DNA from: Burkholderia latens
GTDB lineage: Bacteria > Pseudomonadota > Gammaproteobacteria > Burkholderiales > Burkholderiaceae
Assembly (NCBI RefSeq): GCF_902499045.1
Contig: NZ_CABVPL010000001.1
Span: forward strand, 62,001 to 126,000
Reading direction: 5' to 3'
DNA length: 64,000 nt
A program made the translations under genes and the position numbers. The first letter of the stretch is position 1; the number at the start of each line of letters is the position of its first letter. The notes under the pieces are model-generated. The model saw only the letters and a list, made by a program, of their open reading frames with translations, was not told the DNA's origin and made no database searches. Of this stretch, positions 26,901-37,584 are shown one piece after another.

Positions 26901-26936
26901 CCATACGGCTAAACCCTAGCTCCATACGTTGTATGG
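26901..26936. promoter_or_regulatory. CCATAC repeats between gbdR and glyA
   Basis: CCATAC occurs at 26901-26906 and 26922-26927, spaced 21 bp start to start (two helical turns), and the second is followed after GTT by its inverse GTATGG at 26931-26936. The site is ~90-120 bp from the gbdR start and ~330 bp from glyA. Direct half-sites at 21 bp are typical of AraC-family binding, so this may be an autoregulatory or GbdR site. No other feature was found in the 447-bp interval 26815-27261. Confidence 0.4.
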
Positions 26937-27261
26937 GCGTGCGGGCGATGTTGCACTGCACCGTAAGCGGGCCGCGCTGCACCCCGGACGCGCAGCACAG
27001 GCACCGGCGAAGTGCCTGTCCATGGGTGAACCGCGGCATGCTGCTTTCTTGGTCATCCGAAAAAGCACGACCGGTTACTTGTACAAAACGGACGCGCATG
27101 GCGGAAAAGGCAAAGAACGCGTCTAAATTCATCAATCCGCCGAAAATCCGAACGACAAGAATAGAGCCGTCGGCAGCCTTGCACTGGATGCGCTGGAAAC
27201 CCAGGTACGGCGGGCCTCGAGCTTCGGTTTCACGCCCTTTATTCTTTGTCACGGACGCACT

Positions 27262-28536
27262 ATGTCGAACACCCAGCCTTTCTTCTCGCAGCCCCTCGCC
27301 GAGCGCGACGCGCCGGTGCGCAGCGCCATCCTGAAGGAGCTCGAGCGCCAGCAGTCGCAGGTCGAGCTGATCGCGTCGGAAAACATCGTGTCGCGCGCGG
27401 TGCTCGAGGCGCAGGGCTCGGTGCTGACCAATAAATATGCGGAAGGCTATCCCGGCAAGCGTTACTACGGCGGCTGCGAATTCGCGGACGAGGTCGAGGC
27501 GCTGGCGATCGAGCGCGTGAAGCAGATCTTCAACGCCGGCTATGCGAACGTGCAGCCGCACTCGGGCGCGCAGGCGAACGGCTCGGTGATGCTCGCGCTG
27601 GCGAAGCCGGGCGACACGGTGCTCGGCATGTCGCTGGACGCAGGCGGCCACCTGACGCACGGCGCGAAGCCGGCGCTGTCGGGCAAGTGGTTCAACGCGG
27701 TCCAGTACGGCGTGAACCGCGACACGATGCGCATCGACTACGACCAGGTCGAGGAACTCGCGCACCAGCACAAGCCGAGCCTGATCATCGCCGGCTTCTC
27801 GGCGTACCCGCGCGCGCTGGACTTCGCGCGCTTCCGCGCGATCGCCGACAGCGTCGGCGCGAAGCTGATGGTCGACATGGCGCACATCGCGGGCGTGATC
27901 GCCGCCGGCCGCCATGCGAATCCGGTCGAGCACGCGCACGTCGTCACGTCGACCACGCACAAGACGCTGCGCGGCCCGCGCGGCGGCTTCGTGCTGACCA
28001 ACGACGAGGAGATCGCGAAGAAGATCAACTCGGCCGTGTTCCCCGGCCTGCAGGGCGGCCCGCTGATGCACGTGATCGCCGGCAAGGCCGTCGCGTTCGG
28101 CGAAGTGTTGCACGCCGACTTCAAGACCTACATCGACAACGTGCTCGCGAACGCGCAGGCGCTCGGCGAAGTGCTGAAGGCGGGCGGCGTGGATCTCGTC
28201 ACCGGCGGCACCGACAACCATCTGCTGCTGGTCGACCTGCGCCCGAAGGGCCTGAAGGGCGCGCCGGTCGAGCAGGCGCTGGAACGCGCGGGCATCACCT
28301 GCAACAAGAACGGCATTCCGTTCGACACCGAGAAGCCGACCGTCACGTCCGGCATCCGCCTCGGCACGCCGGCCGGCACCACGCGCGGCTTCGGCGTCGC
28401 GGAGTTCCGCGAGATCGGCCGACTGATTCTCGAAGTGTTCGACGCGCTGCGCGCAAACCCGGAAGGCGACCGCGCGACCGAACAGCGCGTGCGCCGCGAG
28501 ATTTTCGCGCTCTGCGAGCGCTTCCCGATTTACTGA
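27262..28536 (+). CDS. glyA: serine hydroxymethyltransferase GlyA
   Basis: 424 residues, PLP enzyme interconverting serine and glycine with 5,10-methylene-tetrahydrofolate. The PLP motif '[15 protein letters not shown]' carries Lys234; '[11 protein letters not shown]', '[15 protein letters not shown]' and 'PHSGAQAN' are typical. Full family length. Located at the head of the dipeptidase-dgc-etf-gbc gene run, it fits the catabolic copy that uses C1 units and glycine from betaine breakdown; Burkholderia usually carries a second housekeeping copy elsewhere. Confidence 0.95.
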   Translation: MSNTQPFFSQPLAERDAPVRSAILKELERQQSQVELIASENIVSRAVLEAQGSVLTNKYAEGYPGKRYYGGCEFADEVEALAIERVKQIFNAGYANVQPHSGAQANGSVMLALAKPGDTVLGMSLDAGGHLTHGAKPALSGKWFNAVQYGVNRDTMRIDYDQVEELAHQHKPSLIIAGFSAYPRALDFARFRAIADSVGAKLMVDMAHIAGVIAAGRHANPVEHAHVVTSTTHKTLRGPRGGFVLTNDEEIAKKINSAVFPGLQGGPLMHVIAGKAVAFGEVLHADFKTYIDNVLANAQALGEVLKAGGVDLVTGGTDNHLLLVDLRPKGLKGAPVEQALERAGITCNKNGIPFDTEKPTVTSGIRLGTPAGTTRGFGVAEFREIGRLILEVFDALRANPEGDRATEQRVRREIFALCERFPIY

Positions 28537-28579
28537 TCGACGACCCCACACACAGCAGAGACTGGAGCGAGAGGCAGAT

Positions 28580-29551
<972 letters not shown>

Positions 29552-29689
29552 GCGCCCGCCGGCCCGAACGCCAGCAGAAATTCAACACTAGAACAATCGG
29601 GACGTGCCGGCGCCTGGCGCGCGGGCACGCGGACGATGTCGCGCCAGCGCCCGAGCCGCGCGGCAATTTTTCCTCACGGAGTCACCACG

Positions 29690-30223
29690 ATGCAACCGCA
29701 ACTGCCGATCAACGTCGATCCCGATACCGGCGTCTGGACCACCGACGCGCTGCCGATGCTGTACGTGCCGCGCCACTTCTTCACGAACAACCACGTCGCC
29801 GTCGAGGAAGCGCTCGGCGTCGAAGCGTATGCCGAGATCCTGTACAAGGCCGGCTACAAGTCCGCGTACCACTGGTGCGACAAGGAAGCGAAGCTGCATG
29901 GCATCACCGGCATGGCCGTGTTCGAGCATTACCTGAAGCGCCTGTCGCAACGCGGCTGGGGCCTGTTCTCGATCATCGAGGCCGATCCGGCCGGCGCACG
30001 CGCGAAGATCGAGCTGCGCCATTCGTCGTTCGTGCTCCAGCAGCCGGGCAAGGAAGGCAAGCTCTGCTACATGTTCGCGGGCTGGTTCGCCGGCGCGATG
30101 GACTGGGTCAACGACACGACGCCGGAAGGCAAGGGCGCGCCGCGCGCGCAGTCGAAGGAAGTGCAGTGTGCGGCCGAGCACCACGACCACTGCGTCTTCG
30201 AAGTGTCGCCGATCGCGCACTGA
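29690..30223 (+). CDS. DUF5943-type (V4R-like) protein of the dgc locus
   Basis: 177 residues from ATG 29690 (ACGGAGTCACC upstream); an in-frame start at 29636 is unlikely. The sequence (MLYVPRHFFTNNHVAVEEALG... 'AEILYKAGYKSAYHWCDKEAKLHG'... 'GLFSIIEADPAGARAKIELRHSSFV'... 'CYMFAGWFAGAMDWV'... 'CAAEHHDHCVFEV') resembles the 4-vinyl-reductase-like fold with clustered Cys and His near the C-terminus that could bind a ligand or metal. In Pseudomonas a homologue lies between the dipeptidase and dgcA (PA5397 type). Function unknown; conservation of synteny suggests a part in dimethylglycine use. Confidence 0.75.
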   Translation: MQPQLPINVDPDTGVWTTDALPMLYVPRHFFTNNHVAVEEALGVEAYAEILYKAGYKSAYHWCDKEAKLHGITGMAVFEHYLKRLSQRGWGLFSIIEADPAGARAKIELRHSSFVLQQPGKEGKLCYMFAGWFAGAMDWVNDTTPEGKGAPRAQSKEVQCAAEHHDHCVFEVSPIAH

Positions 30224-30240
30224 TGCGCTGACGTCACGAC

Positions 30241-30280
30241 ACAGCAACACGGCAACACAACAACACCCGCAACACGAGAC
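30241..30280 (+). promoter_or_regulatory. C/A-rich CAACA-repeat leader before dgcA
   Basis: A short stretch almost free of G and T contains several CAACAC/CAACA repeats between the previous stop codon and dgcA. It is expected to be unpaired RNA. Such C/A-rich elements can act as small-RNA targets or translation enhancers. Inference only. Confidence 0.35.
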
Positions 30281-30305
30281 ATTCGAACGCCAGAGGTCGC
30301 CTGCG

Positions 30306-32369
30306 ATGCGTTATCCCCACCTGTTCAAACCCATGCAGCTGAACCAGCTGACGCTGCGCAACCGGATCGTCAGCACCGCGCACGCGGAGGTGTATGCCGA
30401 GCCGGGCGGCCTGCCGGGCGACCGCTACATCCGCTATTACGAAGAGAAGGCGAAAGGTGGCGTCGGCCTCGCGATCTGCGGCGGCTCGAGCCCCGTGTCG
30501 ATCGACAGCCCGCAAGGCTGGTGGAAGTCGGTGAACCTGTCGAACGACAAGATCATCGACCCGCTCACGCGTCTGGCCGACACGATGCACAAGCACGGCG
30601 CGAAGATCATGATCCAGGCGACGCACATGGGCCGCCGCTCGTCGTTCCACGGCGAGCACTGGCCGCATCTGATGTCGCCGTCGGGCGTGCGCGAGCCGGT
30701 GCACCGCGGCAACGCGAAGATCATCGAGATCGAGGAAATCCGCCGCATCATCGGCGACTTCGCGGCTGCCGCGAAGCGGGTGAAGGCGGCCGGCATGGAC
30801 GGCATCGAAATCTCGGCCGCGCACCAGCACCTGATCGACCAGTTCTGGAGCAAGCGCTCGAACCATCGCACCGACGAATGGGGCGGCAGCCTGGAGAACC
30901 GTCTGCGCTTCGGCATCGAAGTGCTGACGGCCGTGCGCGAAGCGGTCGGCAAGGACTTCTGCGTCGGCCTGCGCATGTGCGGCGACGAGTTCCACGAGGA
31001 CGGCCTCGATCACGAAGCGCTGAAGGAAATCGCGCAGGCGATGTCCGAGACGGGCCTGATCGACTATCTGAGCGTGGTCGGCTCGGGCGGCGACACGCAC
31101 AACACGATCGCGAACTGCATGCCGCCGATGGCGCTGCCGCCGGAGCCGTTCGTGCATCTCGCGGCCGGCATCAAGTCGGTCGTGAAGATTCCGGTCATGC
31201 ACGCGCAGAGCATCCGCGATGCGGGCCAGGCCGAGCGCCTGCTCGCGAACGGGATGATCGACCTCGTCGGCATGACGCGCGCGCAAATCGCCGATCCGCA
31301 CATGGTGATCAAGATCCGCGACGGCCGCGAGGACGAAATCAAGCAGTGCGTCGGCGCGAACTACTGCATCGACCGCCAGTACAACGGCCTCGACGTGCTG
31401 TGCATCCAGAACGCCGCGACGTCGCGCGAAGCGACGATGCCGCACATCATCGAGAAGTCGCGCGGCCCGAAGCGCAAGATCGTCGTGGTCGGCGCCGGCC
31501 CCGCCGGCCTCGAGGCGGCGCGCGTCGCGAAGCTGCGCGGCCACGACGTCGTGCTGTTCGAGAAGAACGCCGAAGTGGGCGGCCAGGTGATGATCGCCGC
31601 GAAGGCGCCGCAGCGCGAACAGATGTCGGGCATCATCCGCTGGTTCGACATGGAAACGAAGCGCATCGGCGTCGATCGGCGCCTCGGCGTCGCCGCCGAC
31701 GAGAAGATGATCATGGCCGAGAAGCCGGACATCGTCGTGCTCGCCACCGGCGGTTCGAGTTTCACGTGGCAGGTGCCGGCATGGGGCGTCGCCGAAGGGC
31801 TGGCCGTCAGCTCGTGGGACATCCTGACCGGCAAGGTGGAGCCGAAGCAGAACGTGCTGCTGTTCGACGGCGTGAGCACGCATGCGGGCGCCGGCGTCGC
31901 CGATTTCATGGCGAGCCGCGGCTCGAAGGTCGAGGTGGTGACGCCCGACGTGAAGGTGGCCGACGATTGCGGCGGCACGACGTTCCCGATCTTCTATCGC
32001 CGCCTGTATGCGCTCGGCGTGATCCAGACGCCGAACACGATGCTCGACCGCGTGTACGAGGAAGACGGCAAGAAGATCGCCGTGCTGCGCAACGAATACA
32101 CGGAAGAACTGGAAGAGCGCGCGGTCGACCAGGTCGTGATCGAGAACGGTTCGTCGCCGAACGACGAGCTGTACTGGAAGCTCAAGCCGGAGTCGGTGAA
32201 CCGCGGCCAGATCGATCCGCACACGCTGTTCGCGGCCGAGCCGCAGCCGTGCCTGTCGGAAGAACTGGGCAACGGCCGCTTCCTGCTGTTCCGTGTCGGC
32301 GACTGCATCTCGATGCACAACGTCCACGGTGCGATCTACGACTCGCTGCGTCTCGTCAAGGATTTCTAA
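30306..32369 (+). CDS. dgcA: dimethylglycine demethylase subunit DgcA
   Basis: 687 residues. N-terminal Old-Yellow-Enzyme-type FMN barrel (YPHLFKPMQLNQLTLRNRIVSTAH...; 'GMDGIEISAAHQHLIDQFWSKRSNHRTDEWGGS'), a 4Fe-4S cluster region (CVGANYCIDRQ...CIQN, ~350-375), then a C-terminal FAD/NAD-like domain starting 'KIVVVGAGPAGLEAARVA' (~395). The dimethylamine/trimethylamine dehydrogenase layout is known for DgcA, which converts dimethylglycine to sarcosine and passes electrons to DgcB and ETF. Start ATG 30306. DgcB follows after 3 bp. Confidence 0.94.
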   Translation: MRYPHLFKPMQLNQLTLRNRIVSTAHAEVYAEPGGLPGDRYIRYYEEKAKGGVGLAICGGSSPVSIDSPQGWWKSVNLSNDKIIDPLTRLADTMHKHGAKIMIQATHMGRRSSFHGEHWPHLMSPSGVREPVHRGNAKIIEIEEIRRIIGDFAAAAKRVKAAGMDGIEISAAHQHLIDQFWSKRSNHRTDEWGGSLENRLRFGIEVLTAVREAVGKDFCVGLRMCGDEFHEDGLDHEALKEIAQAMSETGLIDYLSVVGSGGDTHNTIANCMPPMALPPEPFVHLAAGIKSVVKIPVMHAQSIRDAGQAERLLANGMIDLVGMTRAQIADPHMVIKIRDGREDEIKQCVGANYCIDRQYNGLDVLCIQNAATSREATMPHIIEKSRGPKRKIVVVGAGPAGLEAARVAKLRGHDVVLFEKNAEVGGQVMIAAKAPQREQMSGIIRWFDMETKRIGVDRRLGVAADEKMIMAEKPDIVVLATGGSSFTWQVPAWGVAEGLAVSSWDILTGKVEPKQNVLLFDGVSTHAGAGVADFMASRGSKVEVVTPDVKVADDCGGTTFPIFYRRLYALGVIQTPNTMLDRVYEEDGKKIAVLRNEYTEELEERAVDQVVIENGSSPNDELYWKLKPESVNRGQIDPHTLFAAEPQPCLSEELGNGRFLLFRVGDCISMHNVHGAIYDSLRLVKDF

Positions 32370-32372
32370 AAA

Positions 32373-34298
32373 ATGAATCCGGCTTTCCTCATTACCGCAC
32401 TGCTGTGGCTGTCGGTGGCGGGGCTCGCGTTCGCGGTCGCGAAGCGCTCGTCCTACTGGCGTCTCGGGCGCGCGACGGCGCCCGGCTCGTTCGGCGTCGC
32501 GAACCTGTTCGCGATCCCGAAGCGCTACTTCGTCGATCTGCACCATGTGGTGGCGCGCGATCCGTACATCGCGAAGACCCACGTCGCGACCGCCGGCGGC
32601 GCGATCGCCGCGCTCGCACTGGTGTTCGTCAACTACGGCCTCGCGATCTACTCGCCGTGGCTCGACAAGCTGATCTTCCTCGCGGCGCTCGCGATGTTGG
32701 TCGGCGTGGTGTTCGTCTGGCGCCGCCGCGCGGCGAAGAACGTGCCGGCCCGCCTGTCGCGCGGCCCGTGGAATGCGCTGCCGTGGCTGCTCGGCTCGTT
32801 CGCGCTCGGCCTCGTGCTGTTCATGGTCGTGCCGGCCGGCGCGATGTCAGGCGCGTTCGCGGTGCTCTGCGCGCTGTTGATCGGCGTCGGCGCATTCACG
32901 ATGACGGTCGGCGCCGCGAAGGGCGGCCCGATGAAGCATGCGATCGCCGGCTTGCTGCATCTCGCGTTCCACCCGCGCCAGGAACGTTTCGCGGCAACCC
33001 GCGACTCGTTCACGGGCAACGGCACGGCCACGCCGCCGACCGCGCTGAAGCTGCCGGACATCGAGCGTGAGGAATACGGCGTCGCGAAGCCCGTCGAATT
33101 CCGCTGGAACCAGCTGCTGAGCTTCGACGCGTGCGTGCAGTGCGGCAAGTGCGAAGCCGCGTGCCCCGCGTTCGCGTCGGGCCAGCCGCTGAACCCGAAG
33201 AAGCTGATCCAGGATCTCGTCGTCGGGATGGCGGGCGGCACCGATGCCGCGTACGCGGGCAGCCCGACGCCGGGCCTCGCGGTCGGCCAGCATCGCGGCG
33301 AGCCGAACGGCCCGATCGTGTCCGGCCTGATCGAAGAACAGACGCTGTGGTCGTGCACCACCTGCCGCGCATGCGTGCAGGAGTGCCCGATGCTGATCGA
33401 ACACGTCGATGCGATCGTCGACATGCGCCGCAACCGCACGCTCGTGCACGGCACGGTGCCGGGCAAGGGCCAGGAAGTGCTCGCGAACCTGCGCGAAACC
33501 GGCACGATGGGCGGCTACGACACGGCCGCACGTTACGACTGGTCGGTCGACCTGAACGCGCCGGTCGCACAACCCGGCAAGCCGGTCGACGTGCTGATCG
33601 TCGCGGGCGAAGGCGCGTTCGACATGCGTTATCAGCGTACGCTGCGCGCGTTCGTGAAGGTGCTGAACAAGGCGGGCGTCGATTACGCGGTGCTCGGCGG
33701 CACCGAGACCGACACCGGCGACGTCGCGCGCCGTCTCGGCGACGAAGCGACGTTCCAGCAGATGGCGAAGCGCCTGATCGGCACGCTCGGCTCGCTGTCG
33801 TACAAGCAGATCGTGACGGCCGACCCGCACGTGATGCACAGCCTGCGCAACGAATACCGCGCGCTCGGGCTGCGCGTGACGGTCAAGCATCACACGACGT
33901 ACATGGCGGAGCTCGCCGACAGCGGCAAGATCGCGCCGAAGGCCGTCGACGCGCTGCGCGAGAAGCGCACCACGTATCACGACCCGTGCTACCTCGGCCG
34001 CTACAACGGCGAGACGGAATCGCCGCGCAAGCTGCTGAAGACGATCGGCATCCAGGTCGTCGAGATGGAGCGCAACGGCATGCGCGGGCGCTGCTGTGGC
34101 GGTGGCGGCGGTGCGCCGCTGACGGACATCCCGGGCAAGCAGCGTATTCCGGACATCCGCATCGCCGACGCGCGCGCGATCGGCGCCGACGTGGTGGCGG
34201 TCGGATGCCCGAACTGTACGGCGATGCTCGAAGGTGTCGTGGGCCCGCGCCCGGACGTGCTCGACGTGGCCGAACTCGTTGCTGCCTCGCTGGAGTGA
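32373..34298 (+). CDS. dgcB: dimethylglycine demethylase iron-sulfur subunit DgcB
   Basis: 641 residues. Hydrophobic N-terminal segments (about 1-20, 75-110, 130-180), then two 4Fe-4S motifs (CVQCGKCEAACP and CTTCRACVQECP) and two CCG-type domains ('HDPCYLGRYNG', 'CCGGGGG', 'GCPNCTAM'). This is the membrane-bound heterodisulfide-reductase-like pattern known from dgcB, moving electrons from DgcA toward the respiratory chain. It starts 3 bp after dgcA and ends 4 bp before etfA. Confidence 0.94.
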   Translation: MNPAFLITALLWLSVAGLAFAVAKRSSYWRLGRATAPGSFGVANLFAIPKRYFVDLHHVVARDPYIAKTHVATAGGAIAALALVFVNYGLAIYSPWLDKLIFLAALAMLVGVVFVWRRRAAKNVPARLSRGPWNALPWLLGSFALGLVLFMVVPAGAMSGAFAVLCALLIGVGAFTMTVGAAKGGPMKHAIAGLLHLAFHPRQERFAATRDSFTGNGTATPPTALKLPDIEREEYGVAKPVEFRWNQLLSFDACVQCGKCEAACPAFASGQPLNPKKLIQDLVVGMAGGTDAAYAGSPTPGLAVGQHRGEPNGPIVSGLIEEQTLWSCTTCRACVQECPMLIEHVDAIVDMRRNRTLVHGTVPGKGQEVLANLRETGTMGGYDTAARYDWSVDLNAPVAQPGKPVDVLIVAGEGAFDMRYQRTLRAFVKVLNKAGVDYAVLGGTETDTGDVARRLGDEATFQQMAKRLIGTLGSLSYKQIVTADPHVMHSLRNEYRALGLRVTVKHHTTYMAELADSGKIAPKAVDALREKRTTYHDPCYLGRYNGETESPRKLLKTIGIQVVEMERNGMRGRCCGGGGGAPLTDIPGKQRIPDIRIADARAIGADVVAVGCPNCTAMLEGVVGPRPDVLDVAELVAASLE

Positions 34299-34302
34299 AT
34301 CG

Positions 34303-35472
34303 ATGAACACGATCAAACGAATCGATCCGCGCCGGCCGTTCATCATCACGGCCGCCGGCCTGAAGCGCATCACGCTCGGCGAGGAAGGCAGCGCCGACGC
34401 GAGCGCCGCGCAGTGGTCCGCGCACGGTCACGGCGCCGCGGCCGCGAAGCCGCGCCGCGCAGTGCAGGACCCGAAGCACGTGATGCTGGTGGTCGCGCAT
34501 GCCGAGCGCGGCGCGCTCGACGATCATGCGCGGCAGGCGATCGCCGCCGCCGCGGTGCTGGCCGACGCGCAGACGGAAGTCGCGCTGCTGGTCTTCGGCG
34601 AACTGAAGGACGACGCGGCTGAACTCGGCGTCGACAAGCTGCTCGAGCTCGCCGGCTTCGACCGCCGCGCGTTCGCGCCCGAAAGCGAATTGCAAGCGTT
34701 GCAGGCGTGCGCCGCGGCGCTCGCGCCGAAGCACGTGTTCGTGCCCGACAACGCGACCGGCGACGGCGATCTCGGCCGGCGTTATGCGGCGGCGGCCGGT
34801 GCCAGCGTCGCGACGCACGTGGTCGAGATCGACGCGAAGCATGTCGGCGCGTATGCGCATGCCGGTCGCGCGTTCGCGACGCGCGGCTTGCCCGACGTGA
34901 TCCTGCTCGCGCAGAACGCGGTCGAGGCGAAGCTGCCGTTCGTCGGCGCGGGCGAACGCGTCGCCGCCGACTTCATCCGCCCGGCCGGCGGTGCGGCGCA
35001 ACCGTACCGCGACCTCGGCCTCGAGGAAATCGACGCGGCGCAGGTCGCGCTGGAGGAAGCCGACTTCATCGTGTCGGCCGGCAACGGCGTGTCGGACATC
35101 GGCGCGTTCGAGCGGCTCGCGGGCGTGTTCGGCGCGGCGATCGGCGCGAGCCGCGTCGCGGTCGACAACGGTCACTTCACGCGCGACAAGCAGGTGGGCG
35201 CCACCGGCAAGACGGTCGAGGCGAGCGTGTACATCGCGTTCGGCATCTCGGGCGCGGTGCAGCACCTGCAGGGGATCAAGGACTGCCGCCACGTGATCGC
35301 GGTGAACCTCGACGGCAGCGCGCCGATCGCGAAGCGCGCGAACCTGACGGTGGTGGGCGACGCGCAGGCGACGATCGCCGCGCTGATCGAACAGGTGCAG
35401 GCCGCGCGCGCGGCGCGCGGTCAAACGCCGGCTGCGGTCGGCAGCCGTGAAACCGAAGGAGTCGCAGCATGA
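34303..35472 (+). CDS. etfA: electron-transfer flavoprotein alpha subunit (betaine-pathway copy)
   Basis: 389 residues. The C-terminal FAD domain has 'FIRPAGGAAQPYRDLGLEEIDAAQVALEEADFIVSAGNGVSD', 'VDNGHFTRDKQVGATGKTVEASVYIAFGISGAVQHLQGIKDC' and 'VIAVNLDGSAPIAKRANLTVVGDA', all ETF-alpha signatures. The N-terminus carries an extension of ~60 residues before the first ETF strand (VMLVVAHAERGALDD), unlike housekeeping ETF. Pairing with dgcAB is conserved in Pseudomonas, so it probably takes electrons from dimethylglycine demethylation. It overlaps etfB by ATGA. Confidence 0.92.
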   Translation: MNTIKRIDPRRPFIITAAGLKRITLGEEGSADASAAQWSAHGHGAAAAKPRRAVQDPKHVMLVVAHAERGALDDHARQAIAAAAVLADAQTEVALLVFGELKDDAAELGVDKLLELAGFDRRAFAPESELQALQACAAALAPKHVFVPDNATGDGDLGRRYAAAAGASVATHVVEIDAKHVGAYAHAGRAFATRGLPDVILLAQNAVEAKLPFVGAGERVAADFIRPAGGAAQPYRDLGLEEIDAAQVALEEADFIVSAGNGVSDIGAFERLAGVFGAAIGASRVAVDNGHFTRDKQVGATGKTVEASVYIAFGISGAVQHLQGIKDCRHVIAVNLDGSAPIAKRANLTVVGDAQATIAALIEQVQAARAARGQTPAAVGSRETEGVAA

Positions 35473-36254
35473 ACGCCCCCCGCCAGTTGCAACGCATCGC
35501 GGTGCTCGTGTCCGTGGGCCGGCACCCGGTCAGCGGCACGGCGCGCTACAGCCGCAACGACGCGGCCGCGCTCGAAGTCGGCCGCCAGCTCGCGGAGCAG
35601 CATCGCGCGCAGCTCGACGTGATTCACGCGGGCGACCCCGCGAATGAGGCGCTCGCCGAATACCTTGCGCTCGGCGCGCGCCAGGTCGAGGTGCTGGCCT
35701 GCCGCGACGGCGACGATGCCGTGCACGCGATCGCCGCCCGCGTCGATGGCTACGACCTCGTGCTGACCGGCACGCGCGCCGAGGGCGCGTACGACACCGG
35801 CATGCTCCCGTATCGCGTCGCCGCGGCGCTCGGCTATCCGCTCGTCGGCTCGGCCGTCGACGTGACGGTTGGCGGCGGCCGCGCGGCGGTCCGGCAATTC
35901 TTGCCGAAAGGGCTGCGGCGGCGCGTCGACACGGCGCTGCCGGCCGTCGTCGCGGTCCATCCGCTCGCGAACGTGGCGCCGCGCTACGCGTATGCGCGGC
36001 TGCGGGCCGGCGCGATCCGCCCGGCGCTCGCGTCGACCGGCGCGGATGCCGATGCGGCCGCGTGGAAGGTCGGGCCGATCGAGCGTAAACCCGTAAAGCT
36101 GGTCGCCGCCGAGAAGCGCTCCGGGCATGCGCGGATGTTGTCCGCGACAACGACCGAAAGCCGCGGCGGCAACGTCGTAAATGAAGGGAGTTCAGTCGAA
36201 AAAGCACAAGTGATCCTCGCGTATTTGCGCGAGCATCAGCTCATCGACTACTGA
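35469..36254 (+). CDS. etfB: electron-transfer flavoprotein beta subunit (betaine-pathway copy)
   Basis: 261 residues. 'IAVLVSVGRHPVSGTARYSRNDAAALEVGRQLAEQ' and 'VLTGTRAEGAYDTGMLPYRVAAALGYPLVGSAVDV' are the ETF-beta strands and loop that surround the AMP-binding region. The C-terminal arm contacting ETF-alpha is variable and ends 'VEKAQVILAYLREHQLIDY'. ATG overlaps the etfA stop codon. It forms a heterodimer with the preceding subunit. Confidence 0.9.
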   Translation: MNAPRQLQRIAVLVSVGRHPVSGTARYSRNDAAALEVGRQLAEQHRAQLDVIHAGDPANEALAEYLALGARQVEVLACRDGDDAVHAIAARVDGYDLVLTGTRAEGAYDTGMLPYRVAAALGYPLVGSAVDVTVGGGRAAVRQFLPKGLRRRVDTALPAVVAVHPLANVAPRYAYARLRAGAIRPALASTGADADAAAWKVGPIERKPVKLVAAEKRSGHARMLSATTTESRGGNVVNEGSSVEKAQVILAYLREHQLIDY

Positions 36255-36306
36255 TTTTGATGCCTGTCGGCAACCACACTGGGATGCAAGGAATCCGGAG
36301 CAAACG

Positions 36307-37548
36307 ATGAAAGTATCGGCAGACATTCGTGCACTGATCGAACGCCGCAAGGAAGGCTACAGCCTCGAGGCGCCGTTCTACACGAGCGAGGAGATCTTCG
36401 CCCTCGACATGGAGGCGATTTTCCGCCAGCACTGGATCCAGGTCGCGATCGAACCGGACATTCCGGAGCCGGGCGACTACGTGACCGTCGAACTGGGCAG
36501 CGACTCGATCCTGATCGTGCGCGACGACGACATGGAAATCCGCGCGTTCCACAACGTGTGCCGTCACCGCGGCGCGCGCCTGTGCAATGAGGACAAGGGC
36601 TCGGTCGGCAACATCGTGTGCCCGTACCACAGCTGGACCTACAACCTGACGGGCCAGCTGATGTTCGCCGAGCACATGGGCGAGAAGTTCGACCGCTGCA
36701 AGCACAGCCTGAAATCGGTGCACGTGCAGAATCTCGCGGGCCTGATCTTCGTGTGCCTCGCGGAGGAACCGCCGGCCGACTTCGCGCAGCTGCGCGCCGA
36801 GATGGAGCCGTATCTGCTGCCGCACGATCTGCCGAACACGAAGATCGCCGCACAGATCGACATCATCGAGGAAGGCAACTGGAAGCTCACGATGGAGAAC
36901 AACCGCGAATGCTATCACTGCGTCGCGAACCATCCGGAGCTGACGATCTCGCTGTATGAATACGGTTTCGGCTACCAGCGCTCCGACGCGAACGCCGAAG
37001 GCATGGACGCGTTCGCCGAAACGTGCGTGCGCCGCGGCAAGGAGTGGGCCGAGATGGGCCTGCCGTCCGCCGAAATCGAGAAGCTGCTCGACGTGACGGG
37101 TTTCCGCACGCAGCGCCTGCCGCTCGACCGTCACGGCGAATCGCAGACGCTCGACGCGAAGGTCGCATCGAAGAAGCTGCTCGGCAAGTTCGAGCAGGCC
37201 GACCTCGGCGGCCTGTCGTTCTGGACGCAGCCGAACTCGTGGCACCACTTCATGAGCGACCACATCGTGACGTTCTCGGTGATTCCGCTGTCGGCCGGCA
37301 AGACGCTCGTTCGTACCAAGTGGCTCGTGCACAAGGACGCGAAGGAAGGCATCGACTACGACGTGAAGAACCTGACGGCCGTGTGGAACGCGACCAACGA
37401 CCAGGATCGCGCGCTCGTCGAATTCTCGCAGCGCGGCGCGACCAGCAGCGCGTACGAGCCCGGCCCGTATTCGCCGTACACGGAAGGTCTCGTCGAAAAA
37501 TTCTCGGCCTGGTACATCGGCCGGCTCGCCGCACAAACCGGCGCGTAG
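36307..37548 (+). CDS. gbcA: glycine betaine monooxygenase oxygenase subunit GbcA
   Basis: 413 residues, Rieske non-haem iron oxygenase that removes the first methyl of glycine betaine to give dimethylglycine and formaldehyde. Rieske ligands are Cys85, His87, Cys105 and His108 (CRHRGARLC...VCPYHSW). The mononuclear iron motif is 'NRECYHCVANHPE' with His204 and His209. Length matches GbcA. GGAGCAAACG precedes the start. The reductase partner gbcB follows after 36 bp. Likely GbdR-activated by analogy. Confidence 0.95.
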   Translation: MKVSADIRALIERRKEGYSLEAPFYTSEEIFALDMEAIFRQHWIQVAIEPDIPEPGDYVTVELGSDSILIVRDDDMEIRAFHNVCRHRGARLCNEDKGSVGNIVCPYHSWTYNLTGQLMFAEHMGEKFDRCKHSLKSVHVQNLAGLIFVCLAEEPPADFAQLRAEMEPYLLPHDLPNTKIAAQIDIIEEGNWKLTMENNRECYHCVANHPELTISLYEYGFGYQRSDANAEGMDAFAETCVRRGKEWAEMGLPSAEIEKLLDVTGFRTQRLPLDRHGESQTLDAKVASKKLLGKFEQADLGGLSFWTQPNSWHHFMSDHIVTFSVIPLSAGKTLVRTKWLVHKDAKEGIDYDVKNLTAVWNATNDQDRALVEFSQRGATSSAYEPGPYSPYTEGLVEKFSAWYIGRLAAQTGA

Positions 37549-37584
37549 TACCCGGCACTACCCAGCACTGAAGCGGAGCTACAC

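Noticed and set aside
26879-27334. 151-codon plus-strand frame between gbdR and glyA
   Set aside because: Runs into glyA in another frame, lacks codon bias and a family pattern.
30234-32582. 782-codon antisense frame over dgcA
   Set aside because: Shadow; dgcA has clear OYE, Fe-S and FAD motifs.
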